A stretch of DNA of 64,000 nucleotides from Beaufortia kweichowensis (GCA_019155185.1 CM032809.1:10685200-10749199); one strand, 5' to 3'. Counted from the stretch's first letter, positions 47,913 to 62,300 are shown. Numbers and translations: made by a program. The notes: a model not told the origin generated them from the letters alone.

Positions 47913-49400
47913 AATATCACAGTCGAACCCTTGCAGTCAGTCCAGCCATGTTTTGAATAGGAACTGTATAGAGCTGGTGTTTTGTCCAAATATGGGGATA
48001 TTTAATGGAATGGACTGTATATTTTGAGTTCTTTTGTTTTTGTTCTTTGCACATTTGCCTTTGTAGCTGGGGGAGATATACTTTGAATATCAGATATGTA
48101 TGGAAGCTGTGGTACAGGTGTTCTCAAATGGACCCCACAAAGCTTCAAACATTTTCCCAAAGAGGTTCCAAGCGTCTTTCTTTTGAGATTTAAAACGTGA
48201 ATTAATTGATTGGTTTGTATTCTCTCACAAAAGCTACAGATTAAAGTATTTAGGTGGGGATATATTCTTTCATTGACTTGGCATGCTAAATTAGGCATTA
48301 TTTGACGGGTAGAAATTTATATGCATGTGTAATTGATCTCTTAAACCATTAAGGTGTTTGCAGCAGAATATTGAATTTATAAATATATTTAAGGGTATTT
48401 TGATCCATCTATCTTCTCTGTTAATAGTGCTTTGTTACTTAAATTAATTCGAAAGGAGATCTGCGCCCCCATTGCCACTTGATGACGGTGTAAGTTAAAC
48501 AGGCAGGAAGTTGCATCACTGTTATTTTGTTACGTTATGTGTTCTATGCTTTTTTGTTTCCTTCAGTGAACGTTATTATTCTTATGAATATTCAGGACAG
48601 TGTCCAGCACAGCCTTGCAGTGTATATAAACTGTGGCATATTCTTCGGACATATGTATATAATTGTAGTGTTGTACAGATCATTGTGTAAAAAACATACT
48701 TTTTGTGTTTGAATACGAAACTCAGCACTGTTAATAGACTTTATTTTCTATTTTTCTGTCATTTGTCCTAAAACTTGGTTGGCTCATCTGCCTGCCCTAA
48801 GAGTATCTCAAAGGTTCTATTTTTGTTAAGAAAAATTTTTAAAAATGCAAAAATTTAAATAAAACAACACTATCAACATTTCATTTTCAACACTAGCCAC
48901 TTTGTTATGCTGTTTTCAGTGCCTATTCCCTTATGTTCTGACTTTTCTTTGGCTTAATATCTCTCTTGTGGGGGGGAGAGAAAGCAAATTGCTAAAAGAG
49001 TTTTGTACTAATTATATTTTCTTACAGAATTCATTGTATCATTGTTTGATTTCTATTTCAATTTGGAGTTATACTGGTGGCATATGCCCTTCTCCCTTAG
49101 AACTGTCAAAAAGTGTATGCATCCTGTCATTTGCTACAATCCAGTTATTGCTAAAAAGTAAATTGACACCAATCGCCTCTGATAGAGGTGACTTCTTATT
49201 CTACCTAAAATTATACTGCAAATTAACACTACTTTTACTCTAGTGTGCATATGCCACCAGTAACCTATTGTTTTTTTTTCACTTTTGTCCCTTGTGGTCA
49301 GGTGTCATACTGGGAGATGAATGGCAGCAGCATTGTCTAAGCACTTTGTGTTCTGTACCTCAAATGCCTATATACATAAACTCAAAATTGGGTAAATAAA
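47913..49400 (+). other. mycl: mycl 3' untranslated region, two polyadenylation signals
   Basis: AT-rich, about 1.5 kb, ending at AATAAA 49395-49400; an earlier AATAAA is at 48858-48863. Transcripts using the distal site would include the small inverted-repeat element at 49072-49262. Confidence 0.6.
49072..49262. mobile_element. TA-flanked MITE in the mycl 3' region
   Basis: TACTGGTGGCATATGC (49072-49087) is perfectly mirrored by GCATATGCCACCAGTA (49247-49262). Reading the outer TA as target-site duplications leaves 14-base inverted ends, CTGGTGGCATATGC, which is the layout of a Tc1/mariner-type non-autonomous element. The interior is about 160 bases and non-coding. Confidence 0.65.
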
Positions 49401-49784
49401 TTCAGTTCAAATCATGTAAGTCTTTTTGTATTTCTTTGTTAATGCCATTTAACACAAATGCGGTCAGATTTGTTTACATACAGTAAGCTAATAATTCAGA
49501 GGCAAATGCAAATTCTGATAACATGATATGCTTTCAATAATTTAAATGATCTTAAAAATAAAAAACTAAAATACTCAGAATAATGTAAAAAGATTAAGCG
49601 TACTTTAAAATGTATGTTTTAATTTATTCAATAGAAATTTCCTATTTAAACCCAATAGTACAGTATTAATATTGCTGTCGACAGATTATATTTTTCACCA
49701 TTATCACCTATCCTTGTGTGTGAACTCGATTTGATAGTTTCATTAGGGGGAGCCGCTTTTAGTTGACACCACGTAGAGGCCTTC

Positions 49785-49846
49785 TTTGTCATGGCAACCA
49801 TCATCTCTCTTCTCCTTGGCGCAGAACGCTCAGTTGCCATGGAGAC
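49785..49846. promoter_or_regulatory. Pair of RFX X-box-like motifs
   Basis: TTTGTCATGGCAAC (49785-49798) matches the palindromic X-box GTTGCCATGGCAAC at 12 of 14 positions, and GTTGCCATGGAGAC (49833-49846) has the full left half and centre. An ETS-like TTCCGG follows at about 49872. The block is more GC-rich than its surroundings. Confidence 0.4.
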
Positions 49847-50269
49847 GGAGGAGAGCTATTCATACCCGTGTCTTCCGGAAGGTGCACGAGTCAACCTGCT
49901 AAAGTCAACAGTGGTCTGAAAACTGGAAATAAACGATTAAAACTGTGCCATTGCCTTTATCAAATATCTGAGCAACTAAAATTCAACCATGTCAGTTTTA
50001 CAAGCAGGCCAAAAAAGATTGTAAGATACTTTACAATGTTACTAGTAACAAATATAGTGTTATTGTATCTAGCAGGATTGTTTGTGTACTAGATAAAGTA
50101 ATAAAACTAAAAACATATTGTGATTTGCTTGTATGCTCAGTCTTTGCTATAATCACATTTTTTCCTTCACACAATTTTACATGTTTTGTTTAATTGTAAA
50201 AACTTTTGTCGTATCCCTAAATGAACGTCCTTGCCCTCCTTACTTGCTATAACAAAATCCTTCAATTCC

Positions 50270-50283
50270 GTTTCCATGGAAAC
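50270..50283. promoter_or_regulatory. trit1: Palindromic RFX X-box-like site upstream of trit1
   Basis: GTTTCCATGGAAAC is a perfect 14-base palindrome about 90 bases before the trit1 ATG and fits the RFX dimer layout (two half-sites around CCATGG). Confidence 0.4.
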
Positions 50284-50329
50284 AGTTTTAGTTGCTTGGC
50301 TACAGTTCCCTCCTCCAAGTTCAAGGCAA

Positions 50330-50341
50330 CGCGCATGCGCA
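50330..50341. promoter_or_regulatory. trit1: NRF1 site in the trit1 promoter
   Basis: CGCGCATGCGCA exactly fits the NRF1 consensus (C/T)GCGCA(C/T)GCGC(A/G), 31 bases upstream of the ATG. NRF1 commonly drives nuclear genes for mitochondrial functions, in keeping with the role of Trit1. Confidence 0.65.
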
Positions 50342-50372
50342 GATGCTTCCAGAGTACTGAGAGGTTGCTGTC

Positions 50373-53300
50373 ATGGCGGCCACCACTTTGAGTGTGCAGC
50401 GTGCGCTGAGGAAAGGCATCAGCCCGTCTTTAGTGGTGATTTTAGGAGCCACTGGAACTGGAAAGTCTAAACTGGCTATCGAGATTGGGAAAAGACTTCA
50501 GGGGGAAATAATAAGCGCCGATTCCATGCAGGTGAGTTAACCGATCTCTTGTATAATCGAGGAATCAATGAGGACAGCACGTGAAAGACATTGCTACTGA
50601 TATATGACAGGTCGTTTTTTATTTAGTTGAGTTGCAGAATAGTGTTGAAAGTGTTACTATGTCATAACTGTTAAAAGCTTTGATTTCGCTGTGGTATTAT
50701 ATGCAGTCCGTTTTATCTCGCATTAAGCAGGCATGTAGGCCAGACATAAAAAGAAATCAGTTTAAAATGCTTTCATTGGCTATTAATTGTTTTTTCTAAC
50801 AATCATGAAATTGTTTTTGCACGATGCATCGTATAAGTTGAGGATTTGCCTTTTGTTTCTTTAATTTGACACTTATTTTTCCTCGTGTTCTGCACTGGTC
50901 GCCATATTTGACAAAACCTTTCACGCGATCTCATTTACAAAATTGTCATAAAGCCAAGAAAAAGTCCTGCCCACTGATCTCTGCCATAATCCCCAGACTT
51001 TGGTAAATGGTTGTCTAAATTTCTTGGATTGAAATGTTTGATGGGTTTCATTAAATGAACACCGTGTATTGTTTGGGTTTGCATCTTGACATGAAACTGT
51101 TTGTCTTGTGCCTTCATAGATAAGCTTTAGACTTAATTTGAATGAACATTTAAGGCATTGTTGTCATTCTGAAATCAATAATGCTTTTTCCACATTTCTA
51201 ATGTTTGCAATTCCTTGATCTGTTGTGAAAAATCGCCCTGCATCACCTGGTTGTAGTTGGACCAAAGGGGAAAAAAAAATGGATAAAGATAAATGAAACA
51301 TCGGCACTTGGAATCACATAGCAATTTTATACAGTATATACTATATAGTGTGTTTCATAGTGTGTACAATTTTCTGCTTGCATAAGAAAACCTGATTGAT
51401 CTACTACATTTGCCAAAATGTCCCGTGTACAGAAACGTTTGCCAGACGTTGTTTTCTTAAAAATCAACTATTAAAGTAGATTCTAAACTCTCATATGAGG
51501 AACAGCGGCTACAGTTTTTCAATGATTCATACATTACAGTGGTACATCTGTATCATCACTTGTGCTGCAGTAAAACCTGTGTGACTCCATTTCATCGCTG
51601 TAGAATAAAGGCTTTTTTATTTAACCTATTTGAATGCTGATGCCAGGGCAAGTTTGCAATGTCATTGTCAACTTCTTTAGATTTTTACTTTAACTTTCGT
51701 CCTGTTCTTATGCGTCTTTGCAGCCATGATCTGGTGCAATAGCAAAGCAGCTACATTTACATGCAGACTGTGTAATAGAAAAGATGAAAGAGTCTTGTCT
51801 GGATGCACCCTTTTTGTGCTCTCAGGACCCTTGGAATAAAGGCCTGGGAAATGGAGGGGGAGCTTAGCAAAGATTTGATACCTCATTTGCATATATGCCT
51901 GTTTATTATTCTAAAATATTATAACTTTTGTGCTTCTGAATGAGGGTCAGTTTAATGATTCATTAAAGGGATAATTCACCCCAAAATAAGTATTATGTCA
52001 TCATTTTTTCACCCTTATGTCTTTCAAACCCTTGATCATAGTTGCCCTATGAAGTGCAGTTGTGCGTGTCTTGTATGTAAAATGGCTCACTTGTGCATAA
52101 TAAATGCCTATTGAGATGTAGATGTACACACTGCTGCTCTTTATTTACAATGTTAAAGTCATGTTATGTCTTGAATGACATAAAACTACTTAAAATCTAA
52201 TGTCACATTTTAATCTTATACACTAAATAATTTGATGTTTTTAGAGGAATGTATATGTGCCAGAGCAAACTTACTGTGATAAATGTGTGTATTATGTGTC
52301 TGACTGATAAGTATTTTATTTGTTCAGGTTGAAAATAGCCGTGTGAGTGAGGATGAGTGTGATTTGTACTTGAGAATTGCTGAGTTCTGATTGCTAATGC
52401 AGACACGCCATTGACCACCCCTGATGAGCGTGCTGAATTCTGAATTGGTGTCTACACGCTTATTGTGCTCAATGGCTTTCAATGAACATCTCTGGTATTC
52501 AGCAGCCATACAGCGTACACAGACGCTATTAGCATTTTAAATGGCTGTACTGTACAGATGTGTAGAATAGGAATAAGCAGGGAAAACAACCAGTTGTGAA
52601 TGTCATAAGGTTAGGTTTAAATAATGGTTTATTGGAATCAGAATTCTGCTATTGGAGCGAATGGTGACATGAAAGGTCAAGGTTCAGTGGACCTTGGGTT
52701 GACAAACTGCTCATGGGAACCAGGGCTGAGGTCAATAGGGTTGTAAGAGGAGTAAGAGACAGAGAAAGGGCAGAAGGATTTTGGATGCTTCGAGGACCCC
52801 ACCTTTCACACAAGGTCTTCAAAATCCCAACAGCCTTTTTAATAGCTCATTCAGAACAGCGAAGGTCTGCGAGACCTTAACCAAATTGTTATTGATGGAC
52901 TTTTTTGTGTGTTTGAGCTCAATGATGCAAAACAAATTCTTGATACTTTTTGCTGGTGACAGCTTTTGATCAACATATGAAGCAGTCCAAAGGGTTTAAG
53001 GGTATCTTGGTAACTTGGATTAGAGAGTAACAAGACACCCTGGAGAAGCCCATGACAAATACTTACACTGTAGCATCTGAGTTACAATGAAGTGCTAAAT
53101 GAATGTAACCCCCAATTGTACTGAATGTCATCCATTACTATAGGGCATTCAATAGGTCTGCATGCAGCAATGACCTTATTATTTCAGAAAAATAATCAAT
53201 TGCCTGCTCAAGAGTCTTCTGAGGCTCTACATTAGTGTATCCAGTATTTTACGGATGGGATAAAAGTTAACAGTGGTCTGTTTTAACCTAAAATAATAAT

Positions 53301-56300
53301 GAAATAATTTTGCACATTGCTGCAACTCCATTTGCATAATTTAAAACAAAGATGGTTTAAATAATGAAAAGAGACATCACCAGATTGCTTTGATTTAATG
53401 GTACTGCAACTGTTTTAATTATGACATTATGTGTGAAAACATGACATATTTTGTATTATTTAATTTTTTTGCAAAATCTCTTTTTCGTAGTTTACTATTA
53501 TTCTTTATTATACATGTTTTTGCACACGAAAAAATGCTACTGTGTTTCATGTGCCTTGCAAAGTAACAGTAAAGTTAAATCTAATTTAATCTAAACTTAG
53601 TACTACATCTCAGTGCAGAAAAGTATTTATGTGAACAAATAATTTTGAGTAATGTGAACTAATTATTTCGAGTAAAAACTACTATTGTAAACTTGATTCA
53701 GTTCAGGTTCTGCTAATACAACCTAAACTGTTTTGTTTCGTTTGTGCAAAATGTTAAAAGTTTGAATGTGGTTTCCAAACAAATTTCTTGTGAACTTGTT
53801 AAAAGTCTAGTGATGATGTTACTATGTATAAATAACTGTGGTCAGAGAGAAAACTAGTAAATTATAGACCGATAATGGTTGATGATTAGAAATGTGACGG
53901 GTGTGCTGTGATGGACTGAGTGTGTTTCCCACATGGTCATTCCCAGCTGTGTCGTTTGCCTGTTTGTTTGTTGTAGACATGGTATAAAGAAGTGTTGTTG
54001 TCATAACACGGGTCAGGCAAAAAAAATATTTGTATTAGATTGATGTTTTAAAACATTCCTTGTATCTGCATACATTTTGTGATCATAAAAATAAAATCTC
54101 TACCCCTCCACCACATTACAAATGACATGCTTTGAATTGTAGGTGCTCTCCTGTTCCAGTGAATAACTGTAATTCAAAGAGAATCATTTATCAGCCTGAT
54201 TTGAATACTCCACTGGACGCTACTTGTCTGATTTCTGATTATTTTCTCAGCGCTCTTTGATAAGGCGTCGCACCTGTTTGAGCACTTGTTTGCGCTAACC
54301 TCTCCGTGTGTGGTGGATTAATGGATCAGACCTCAAAGCAGACGGGACCTGCTGTCTGAAAACTGCATGCAGAATGCTGGAAACCTGCGGGAGCTGTCCT
54401 GTCTAAACCTAACCCATAATTATTGTGCTTAATCCACTTTTAACATTAATGCTGTCTTCCTTTGCAAATGTAATTCAGATTTTTTTAAAGGAACACTTCA
54501 CTAGATTTTAAAGCTGAAGACTGAATATGACACTTTTCTCAAAAGAAGATATTTTTGAGAAATTGTGTGTATACAATAGATGTCAATGGGGGTCAGTGTT
54601 GTTTGGTTACCAACATTCTTTAAAGTATCCTTTTTATGTACTGCGGAAGAAAGTCAGGTTTGTAATGATTAAATTATGAATTTTTGGGTTGATCCTGTTG
54701 TTCAACAATCCGACAATCCTGTTGTTATTGTCGTATGACAGCATGGTGACTCTGGGCTGTCACAATATGTTGCAATTATAATTCTCATCTTATATTCTCA
54801 TTTGATTTGAGAGCTGCATTGAATTTTACCAGTAGATGAGTTAAATTTCAGTCACACGGAAGGTCCTGGACAGTAGTGCAGAAGTTGTATAAGCTTCTTT
54901 AAAGGGTTTTTAAGTATGTGGTAACTAGGAACAATATGGAAAGCAGCATGTGTGTTTAAGCAATATGAGGATAAGTGAAAAAAGACAGCTTTCGTGTGAG
55001 GTGTTCTTTTAAACATCTGTCAAATTGTTCAATTATATCTTTCTCAAGGACGCAGATGGGTTAGGAGGGTGGGCTAATGTTGCCCTTTATGCATTTAAAG
55101 GCAGAGTCAGTTTGTCTGCGTTTGCTCAGGCGCTAAATGCTTTTGGAAGGAACCATTTTCCACATTTGCCAAACACACCAGCAGCTAAATTTAATTTCAG
55201 TTGAATGAATGAAAATTCAATTGTGTCAGTCTGTCTGGCTGTCTAGGACTGGCGGCAGAGAACATGCCTGCTGTGACGTCTGAGCATCCTCGCCAGAGAC
55301 CGAGATCTGCCTGACATCCAGTTAAACTCTCGAGATGGTCTCTTGGCACAATCTAAGGCGAGAAATGATGCGATGTGTCTCGTTTATTCTCCGTTGCTCA
55401 TCTCTTCTGGGTCCCTGTTCTTCATATAACATCCCCCTTGATCTGCCGTCTTAGAAAAGGTGTGGAAATGGGTTAAGATGTGGGTGGGGTGTTGAGTGCA
55501 GCGCCGAGCGGTTGGGAAAGCTTTCACGATGGTGACTACATGGTAGCGCTAAAGCGGAGGGAAAAACGACATCATGAATGATTTATTAGGCTAGATTTAC
55601 TGAGCTGCTTGTGGAGGAAAGGATGGGAAGATGCAGGATAGTGTGGCAGTGTGAATGGCTATGTGTGACTGAAGAAATTGTTGGAGGATCTGATCTTTGA
55701 ATTGTTGTCTAGACCCTCTTTGGCCTTCCTACAAAGCCTCACACATTACTTATTCTATACAGATAAATGAAATGTCAAAATGATAATAATGAAGGTGGGT
55801 TTCATTCACAGCTACAGACCAGAATGTCATAGGGACTTGGAGGTGGGCTGCTTTGACTTGGGCTGTTTTATAGCAACCATCTGGCAACGCCCTGGCAACC
55901 ATCATAGCATCAGCTCATCGAGCATTGCGTTGGGCATGCACCACTTAGGTTTTTAGTCTTGGTCTTTGTACTTCTTCTATTCTCTTTCCATTCTTTAGCA
56001 CTGATTTGATCATTTTAGCAAAACATTCTGTTTACACGACAACATTTAAAAAAGTTTCAAAAACCTTTTATGCATTTTGTCTGTTTAAAAAATGGGTTGC
56101 AGAGTGCAGGTTTTGGGTAAACCATGAAAACGTTAATCTCTGAAAACCGTGATGTAACATACATATACATATTACATGTTAAGTCTGGTGTAGATTAATC
56201 GCACTACCATGACCAGCAAAGACTCATTATTTACATATGCCAAATTCTTAACAACAAAAATTGGTATTCAGAAAGCACTTTTGGCGTAAACATAGAAATG

Positions 56301-59300
56301 CTTATGTTCGCAGAAGTGTTTCTTTGGCCCGGAATGCATAATAAAGCGATTTAGTCATTTTTGTGGGTCTCGTGTATTTTTGTGTGTATGTGAAACTTAA
56401 AAAACAAAACAAAGGAAAACTTTTGCTTTTTGACTACATTGTTGTTTTGTAAACGTGGCCATATAGTTTGTGATATTTAGTTTAGGTTTTCTTTAGGTTT
56501 CATGTCTATGTTCCATACTGTTTCACATGTGTCAATCTTCCTTTCGGTCATATTGTCACATCTTCAATGTACGGTCTCGGTCCTCATCTCCGTCCCTCCC
56601 ATCAGACGCCCCCTCCCCCTGTATGAATAGTGGGGAGCAGCTGTCTCGTGCGTGGCCTGAGGTACTGTGCGGATCAACACTAAAGCCATTGTCTGGCTAC
56701 CCGTCTGAGTGTCGCTGGGTGGGTCACTGGATCACTACCCCCTCTTTTTTTAATGCACCCCATTTCCCTTGCCCCATCTCTTTCATTTTCTCCATTTCAT
56801 ACACACGCACACTAGTTCACACACTCCCACACAAAGAGAAATTGTCCCCACCCCATCGGGGCTGTGGTCGAAGAGCATACAGGCTTGTGACCACCGTGTC
56901 TGTTCCCTTGCTCTGAATGTCTTATGGAGCACAAGCGTTTGGATTCTCATGCCCTGCTTCATCTGTTAAGATAACCACATGAATGCTTTTGTTGTGTGGG
57001 GCTTTTATACAGTTGGCAAATTTGAAATTGTGGATGTGAAATATGGAAACAAAAGTTGTTCCACTCCTCTTTTATTCTCTACTCGTCCCTCGTTCGTCTA
57101 GAACATGTTCATCGTGTTCATGCAGGCAGCTGCATGGGATTAGATGCTTATTTCAGCAGTGCAATGTCAACCAGACAAAAATGGACAGGATGACTTTTTA
57201 TTATAAAGAGCAAATACTTTAAATTAGTTCGGTCACAATTATTTATTATTTGTCTGATTGTGGTCTGTTGTGCTCCTACATCCACCTTACTTGCTTTGCA
57301 CATTTATTTATCATTTAAAGTAGGGCTGTCTGATTAATCGCATCCAGAATAAAAGGTTGTGTTACATAAATATATATTTGTGTACTGTGCACTTTTTTAT
57401 GTTTTATTTTTTAATATATGCATCTATGTGTATTTATTTATAAATACAAAATAAATGTGTACAGTACACAGACATATATTATGTAAACACAAACTTTTAT
57501 TCTGGATGCGATTATTCGTTTGACAGCCCTAATTTGAAGTGTATTAGCTTTGTATTTATCACTTTGATTGAAGTCATATATGAAGCATATGAAGCCATCT
57601 CGGTTTTAGTTTGTGTGTTTAGGATTTATCAAGCTTAGGACTTCTTTTCTGTCTTTTCTGCTGTCGTTACTCAATAGTGATTGTTTCTGTTACATAATTT
57701 GTGCATTTCTGAAATATGTACTATAATGTGTAAATGAATTAATTTAACATTTAAAAGGTGTTAAGTGTATTAATCTCACTGCAAATGACAGTTTACAAAG
57801 GATTAAATGATTAATCACTATAATTTGTGACAGAAAAGTTTGTGTGACAATCAATCGTCATATTTTTCAAAGCTCTAAAACAGACTATTTTTCATTTTTA
57901 TGCATTTGGCAGATGCTTTTATCCAAATATCTTTTAATAATAGACAATTAATCATCAGCCAAATCTTCTAATTGTGACAGATCTACTTTAAATGATTTGG
58001 CCATTATTTAAAAAAAGATACGTATTGCATACATGCATATTGCAACAGATTGCAATATACTTTTCGTTCCTCGCAGCCTTATTTTCGCTCATGTCACAGT
58101 TGCTTATGTCGACTCCTGTGACTTAAGTCTATTGAGTAGTCGGGGGTGAAGCAGTTGGTGTGTAGACAGGAAGACAGAGCGATCTGTATAAAAATACTGG
58201 AGAACAGAAGAGACGGGTTGGCTGTTGGAGCTCAGGGTGGGCTGTGTGTCAGTGTAAGGCTGGTACAGAGCTTAAAGAAAGGGGCTAACAAACGGGTGCA
58301 GGGAACAAAACCCGCTAATGCCGGCAGCACTTCAGAAACGTGGCCCCAAATGAGAGCCACATGACCGAGCTGTGCATTCACAAGGCCTTCTGTCAGTCTG
58401 TACCACACACATTCAACCTCTTTTTTCCCCTTTATGTCGTTTCTAGCTTTATCCTGGAGAGCTGCTTATAGGAACAATATTCAGCTACTCTGAAGAATAC
58501 ATTACAGGCAGGCTTATGCTTGGTTTTTCAGCTTTTTTTTTTCTAAACAAAGAACATGTTAAATTACATGAGAAACTGTCTATTTTGTTAAGTTACCGAG
58601 CAGTAATAGTGCACCCAAAACACTTTCAATGTCTCACATTTGATATTTGCATTATTTTAAAATGAACAATATCGATGCTAATGTCTTGATGTCAGAGCAC
58701 ATGGACCTTCACGGTTTTACGCTGGTGGTTTTAACATTGTGGCTGATCTGTGTACAGTGCAATGTGACTGCGATGTATTCATGTTTACCAAGTTAATTGG
58801 CCCATGACATTCAGAATCATCGCAATGCTAACAATTAATGAACTGCTACATAACCCACTGAGCCGTGTACTAAAGTTTTCTCGCTGTGGATCTTCTAGCA
58901 CACTGATCTCTCTGTATTGATCCCTGATAATGTAACTTGAGCTTGAACGTATCATGAGACGAATGCCTATAAAACCCTCATCGCTCTGTCGCTGCTGTGG
59001 ATGTTTGGTTATAGAAGAATGAAGAAGAGCTCGAGAATGGTTCAGATGACCCTCAGAGAAATGTTTGTAGGGTCAGAGGAGACGCACATTTTGTACTGGC
59101 AAAACCCAGTTTATTTCTGGAAGCCAGATCTCTTTCTTTTAATTGGTGCCTTTGTTGTAATAAGCTCGAAGAGGTTTCAGCGATGGTTTATTGTTTGCAA
59201 ATGATATGCCGTGTAGCATGGTTTTGTGGTTGAATGATGCTATTCGATGATGCTGCGATGGTTCTTTGATATGGGTAGTTGACATAAAACACTTTTGGGA

Positions 59301-62300
59301 AATTGACATGTGTTGCGGTGGGCTGTATTCCATCTAAAACAAATTGAAACCATAATTTGCTAGTTCTTTTTGGAATGACTGCGTGTGCCGCTTTTTTAAC
59401 TTCGTGAATTATGAGACTTTGATTATTTAAATTCTTGGACATGAATTCATGGACATTTTCTACCCACATACTCGTGATAGACAGCAATTTCATGCAAATG
59501 TCAACCTTATCATGTGGGAAAAAAGTTTTTACCAAAGTGATATCTCAGATGTCAATATTTGGTGGTTTGAATACCCATGTGTGGTCTCTGTTAATGTTTT
59601 AAAGCATTTTTTATTTTTCTGTAGTCAACAAAGTTCTGGGTTCAGAACAGTCTCATTCGTAATTGTAAAATGTCACATCCATAACTTTGTTTTTTTTAAA
59701 TGTGAAAAGTGTGATAAGACAACCATTCACAGTTTGTTCAGTATTATTACTTCTTGTTTATGCTCTCTTTTGTCGTATATGTACAGAAAATACAGTTTTT
59801 TTTATTTCTGGACTCTATCATCAGGGGTTTGGGCAAATATACACAAGATTGTTCAGTATATTAGTGATAAAAACATTCTCTAATAATTTATTTTTCAAGT
59901 TTTGAATAAAAATGTTACATCCATAAGCTGAAATTTGACCATTTTGGTTGGGCTTGAAAACGTCACTTTGGGTAAAAAAGTCTGCTAAAGAATAAATATA
60001 TATGTCTTCAAACAAAAACATGGTAGTATCATAGTCTTTTGTGGTACTTTTTGTATTACTACACAAAAGTTACAGCGAGTACACGTGTTGCATTCTTTTC
60101 TCATGTACACAATAATACACATTTATGTGGCTGTTAAAAGCTGTTCCTGCTTTCCCGTCCAGAAGAACTGAAAGACCTTTAACGTTTTACAGATTGTAAA
60201 GTCAAGATATTGTGTTGAAGAGTGCAGGCAGTTTATTCGCACAGTAAAAAAGCATGCCAGCACACTGCCAAGTGTTGGGGTGATGGAGGTCCTTTGCGTG
60301 TTTTAATCGCACATATATTAGTGTTTATTGTTGTGTTCTGGAAAGATGCCTGTCTCTTGTCATGTGCTTTCTCCTCACTGAGATTTTGCTGGCAGGGATG
60401 TCCTGTGGAGAACGCAGGGGAAAGTATCTCAATAATTCAGCAGAGTTTCTTCCTAACTTACTAAAATCGGCACGCAAGGGAAGAGGAGTTACCGTAAGCT
60501 GCTCTGAATTTAGCCGTTGCTGGGCACGCGTGCCCCTGAAGGTGAAATGCTTCAGACTGTCTGAGAAGTTTATTGAACGGCCACATCATAGACATTTATG
60601 GCAAATGCCATGTGATGAAAGCTGGAAATTTATTTTGTCACCAGTCCCATTTGGGTTTCGAGTTTGGGTATTGCGAGTCAACTTGACCGTAAAAATAATT
60701 TACTGAATGAATAAGTTTGATCAAAATATGCCTAATTAATAATGTATATGAGATTATATTACAACTGATTAAACCAAATTGTGTGTTTGTCTTGATTTAA
60801 ACCTTGTGTCTTGGCTTGATAGTTGTGTCTAAAGTTAATAGGAACTTTATTTGTTTCGAATAAACCCCTTTAGAGTCGTGGTTTATTCTGCGATTTTAAA
60901 ACTGTCTGGATGCACATTGTCTCTTACTTAACAATAGATGACCTGGAATAACCTTTAACTGCTTCATTGTGTCATGTGATCGCTGATGACATCTCTCTCA
61001 CCGCAGGTATACAAAGGGCTGAATATCATCACCAATAAAGTTACAGAGGAGGAACAAGCGCAGTGTCCCCATCACATGATCAGCTTTGTGGATCCGTTGG
61101 TTAGTGGATATACAGTGGTGGACTTCAGAAACAAAGCTCTCTCTCTCATATCCTTTCTGTTACGTCAGTGCTGCACTTCAAAGTTCAATTCCAGACTCCA
61201 GTGTACATCAAATGAAATTATTTAAGGCCTTTTTTTCGTCGTCTTAAAGGATCCCGTTGTGTCATGTATGAGTAAGCCGCGTGGTCTTAAAGCCACTTGC
61301 ATTTTAGTTTTTATATGTCTGTCCACACCACATGGTTTTGCATCATACAGAAACGTTTTTGTAACATTATAATAACGGTATTATTAAAATTCAGTAGTTG
61401 TAGGTTTCGGTAAGATATATATGTAAGATATAGAGATTTCTTTTGTAAATAAATGTAATAAAATTCCTGTTTTTCTCTGCTTGTAAACATTCAAGCAGCT
61501 AAATATTGCTCTCGTAAGTGCATGTGAAGAGTTACCGCACGCTAAAACCACCTCAGGGAAGATGCATCTCCAGATCCATCCCTGCCGCTAAAAATACTTA
61601 CTACTCGATCTTATTCGCTAGTCGACCTTATTAACCTGACCCATCTCTGCTTTCCATAATTCACAGCGTTGGTGAATCCATCAAGTTTATTTGACAGGCC
61701 TTTCTAAATATACACATTTCATTTTATAATCTTTTTTCTTTGTGTTGATGAAATTAATGGGCCTTTTAAGATCTCAATCTTCCTAATGAACGTTCCGAGT
61801 AATTGTTCTTCTATAACGCCGTCGGCTCCCTGACATCTATGACATGGCTTTTGTGCGACCGTACGTACGAATGCAAATCCCAATCTTTTAATTTCTCGAC
61901 TTTCGTGGAATCTGGCATTTCTCAGCGCGCCACATGAATGGCTGTGGCATTTTCTGAGTGGGCGCTGGTTTGTACTCCCTGGAGACGCTTGCGGCACGCT
62001 CTTTCTGTAAATGTAAGGGCATAGCTGGAAATGCGCGCATTGACGGAGAGAGAGAGAATGTCCTCGATTTCCCTGCCCGCCTGCTGCAGATGTTTGCGAG
62101 AGATGAGGAGGATATTAATAGCTGAGGGAGATGCTGTGTGTGTGTGTAGAGATGGGGCGGCACTCGTTGTGTCTGCAGCACCACTCCTCCAGACACGAGT
62201 GCACTCGCTCACCTCACACTCTCAAGCAGACGAGTGATGTGTTCTAGTGTGCCTCGCCTTAAATCCACACTGCAGAACAGTGATGTCTGCTGCGAAAGAC

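Larger units (their letters stand above)
50532..61006 (+). other. trit1: trit1 intron 1, contents
   Basis: Beyond the three repeats listed I find no gene inside. Open frames at 56527-56916 and 59449-59883 lack recognised motifs. A (GC-richer) stretch at 56560-56900 is not repetitive by eye. The intron uses GTGAGT and CACCGCAG. Confidence 0.6.

Noticed and set aside
48902..49243. 113-codon open frame in the mycl 3' region
   Set aside because: AT-rich, no motif, and it overlaps the inverted-repeat element; consistent with 3' untranslated sequence.
56527..56916. 129-codon open frame in trit1 intron 1
   Set aside because: No recognisable domain or splice sites; probably chance in a GC-richer patch.
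59449..59883. 144-codon open frame in trit1 intron 1
   Set aside because: Phe/Ile/Ser-rich by AT composition, no domain and no splice context.
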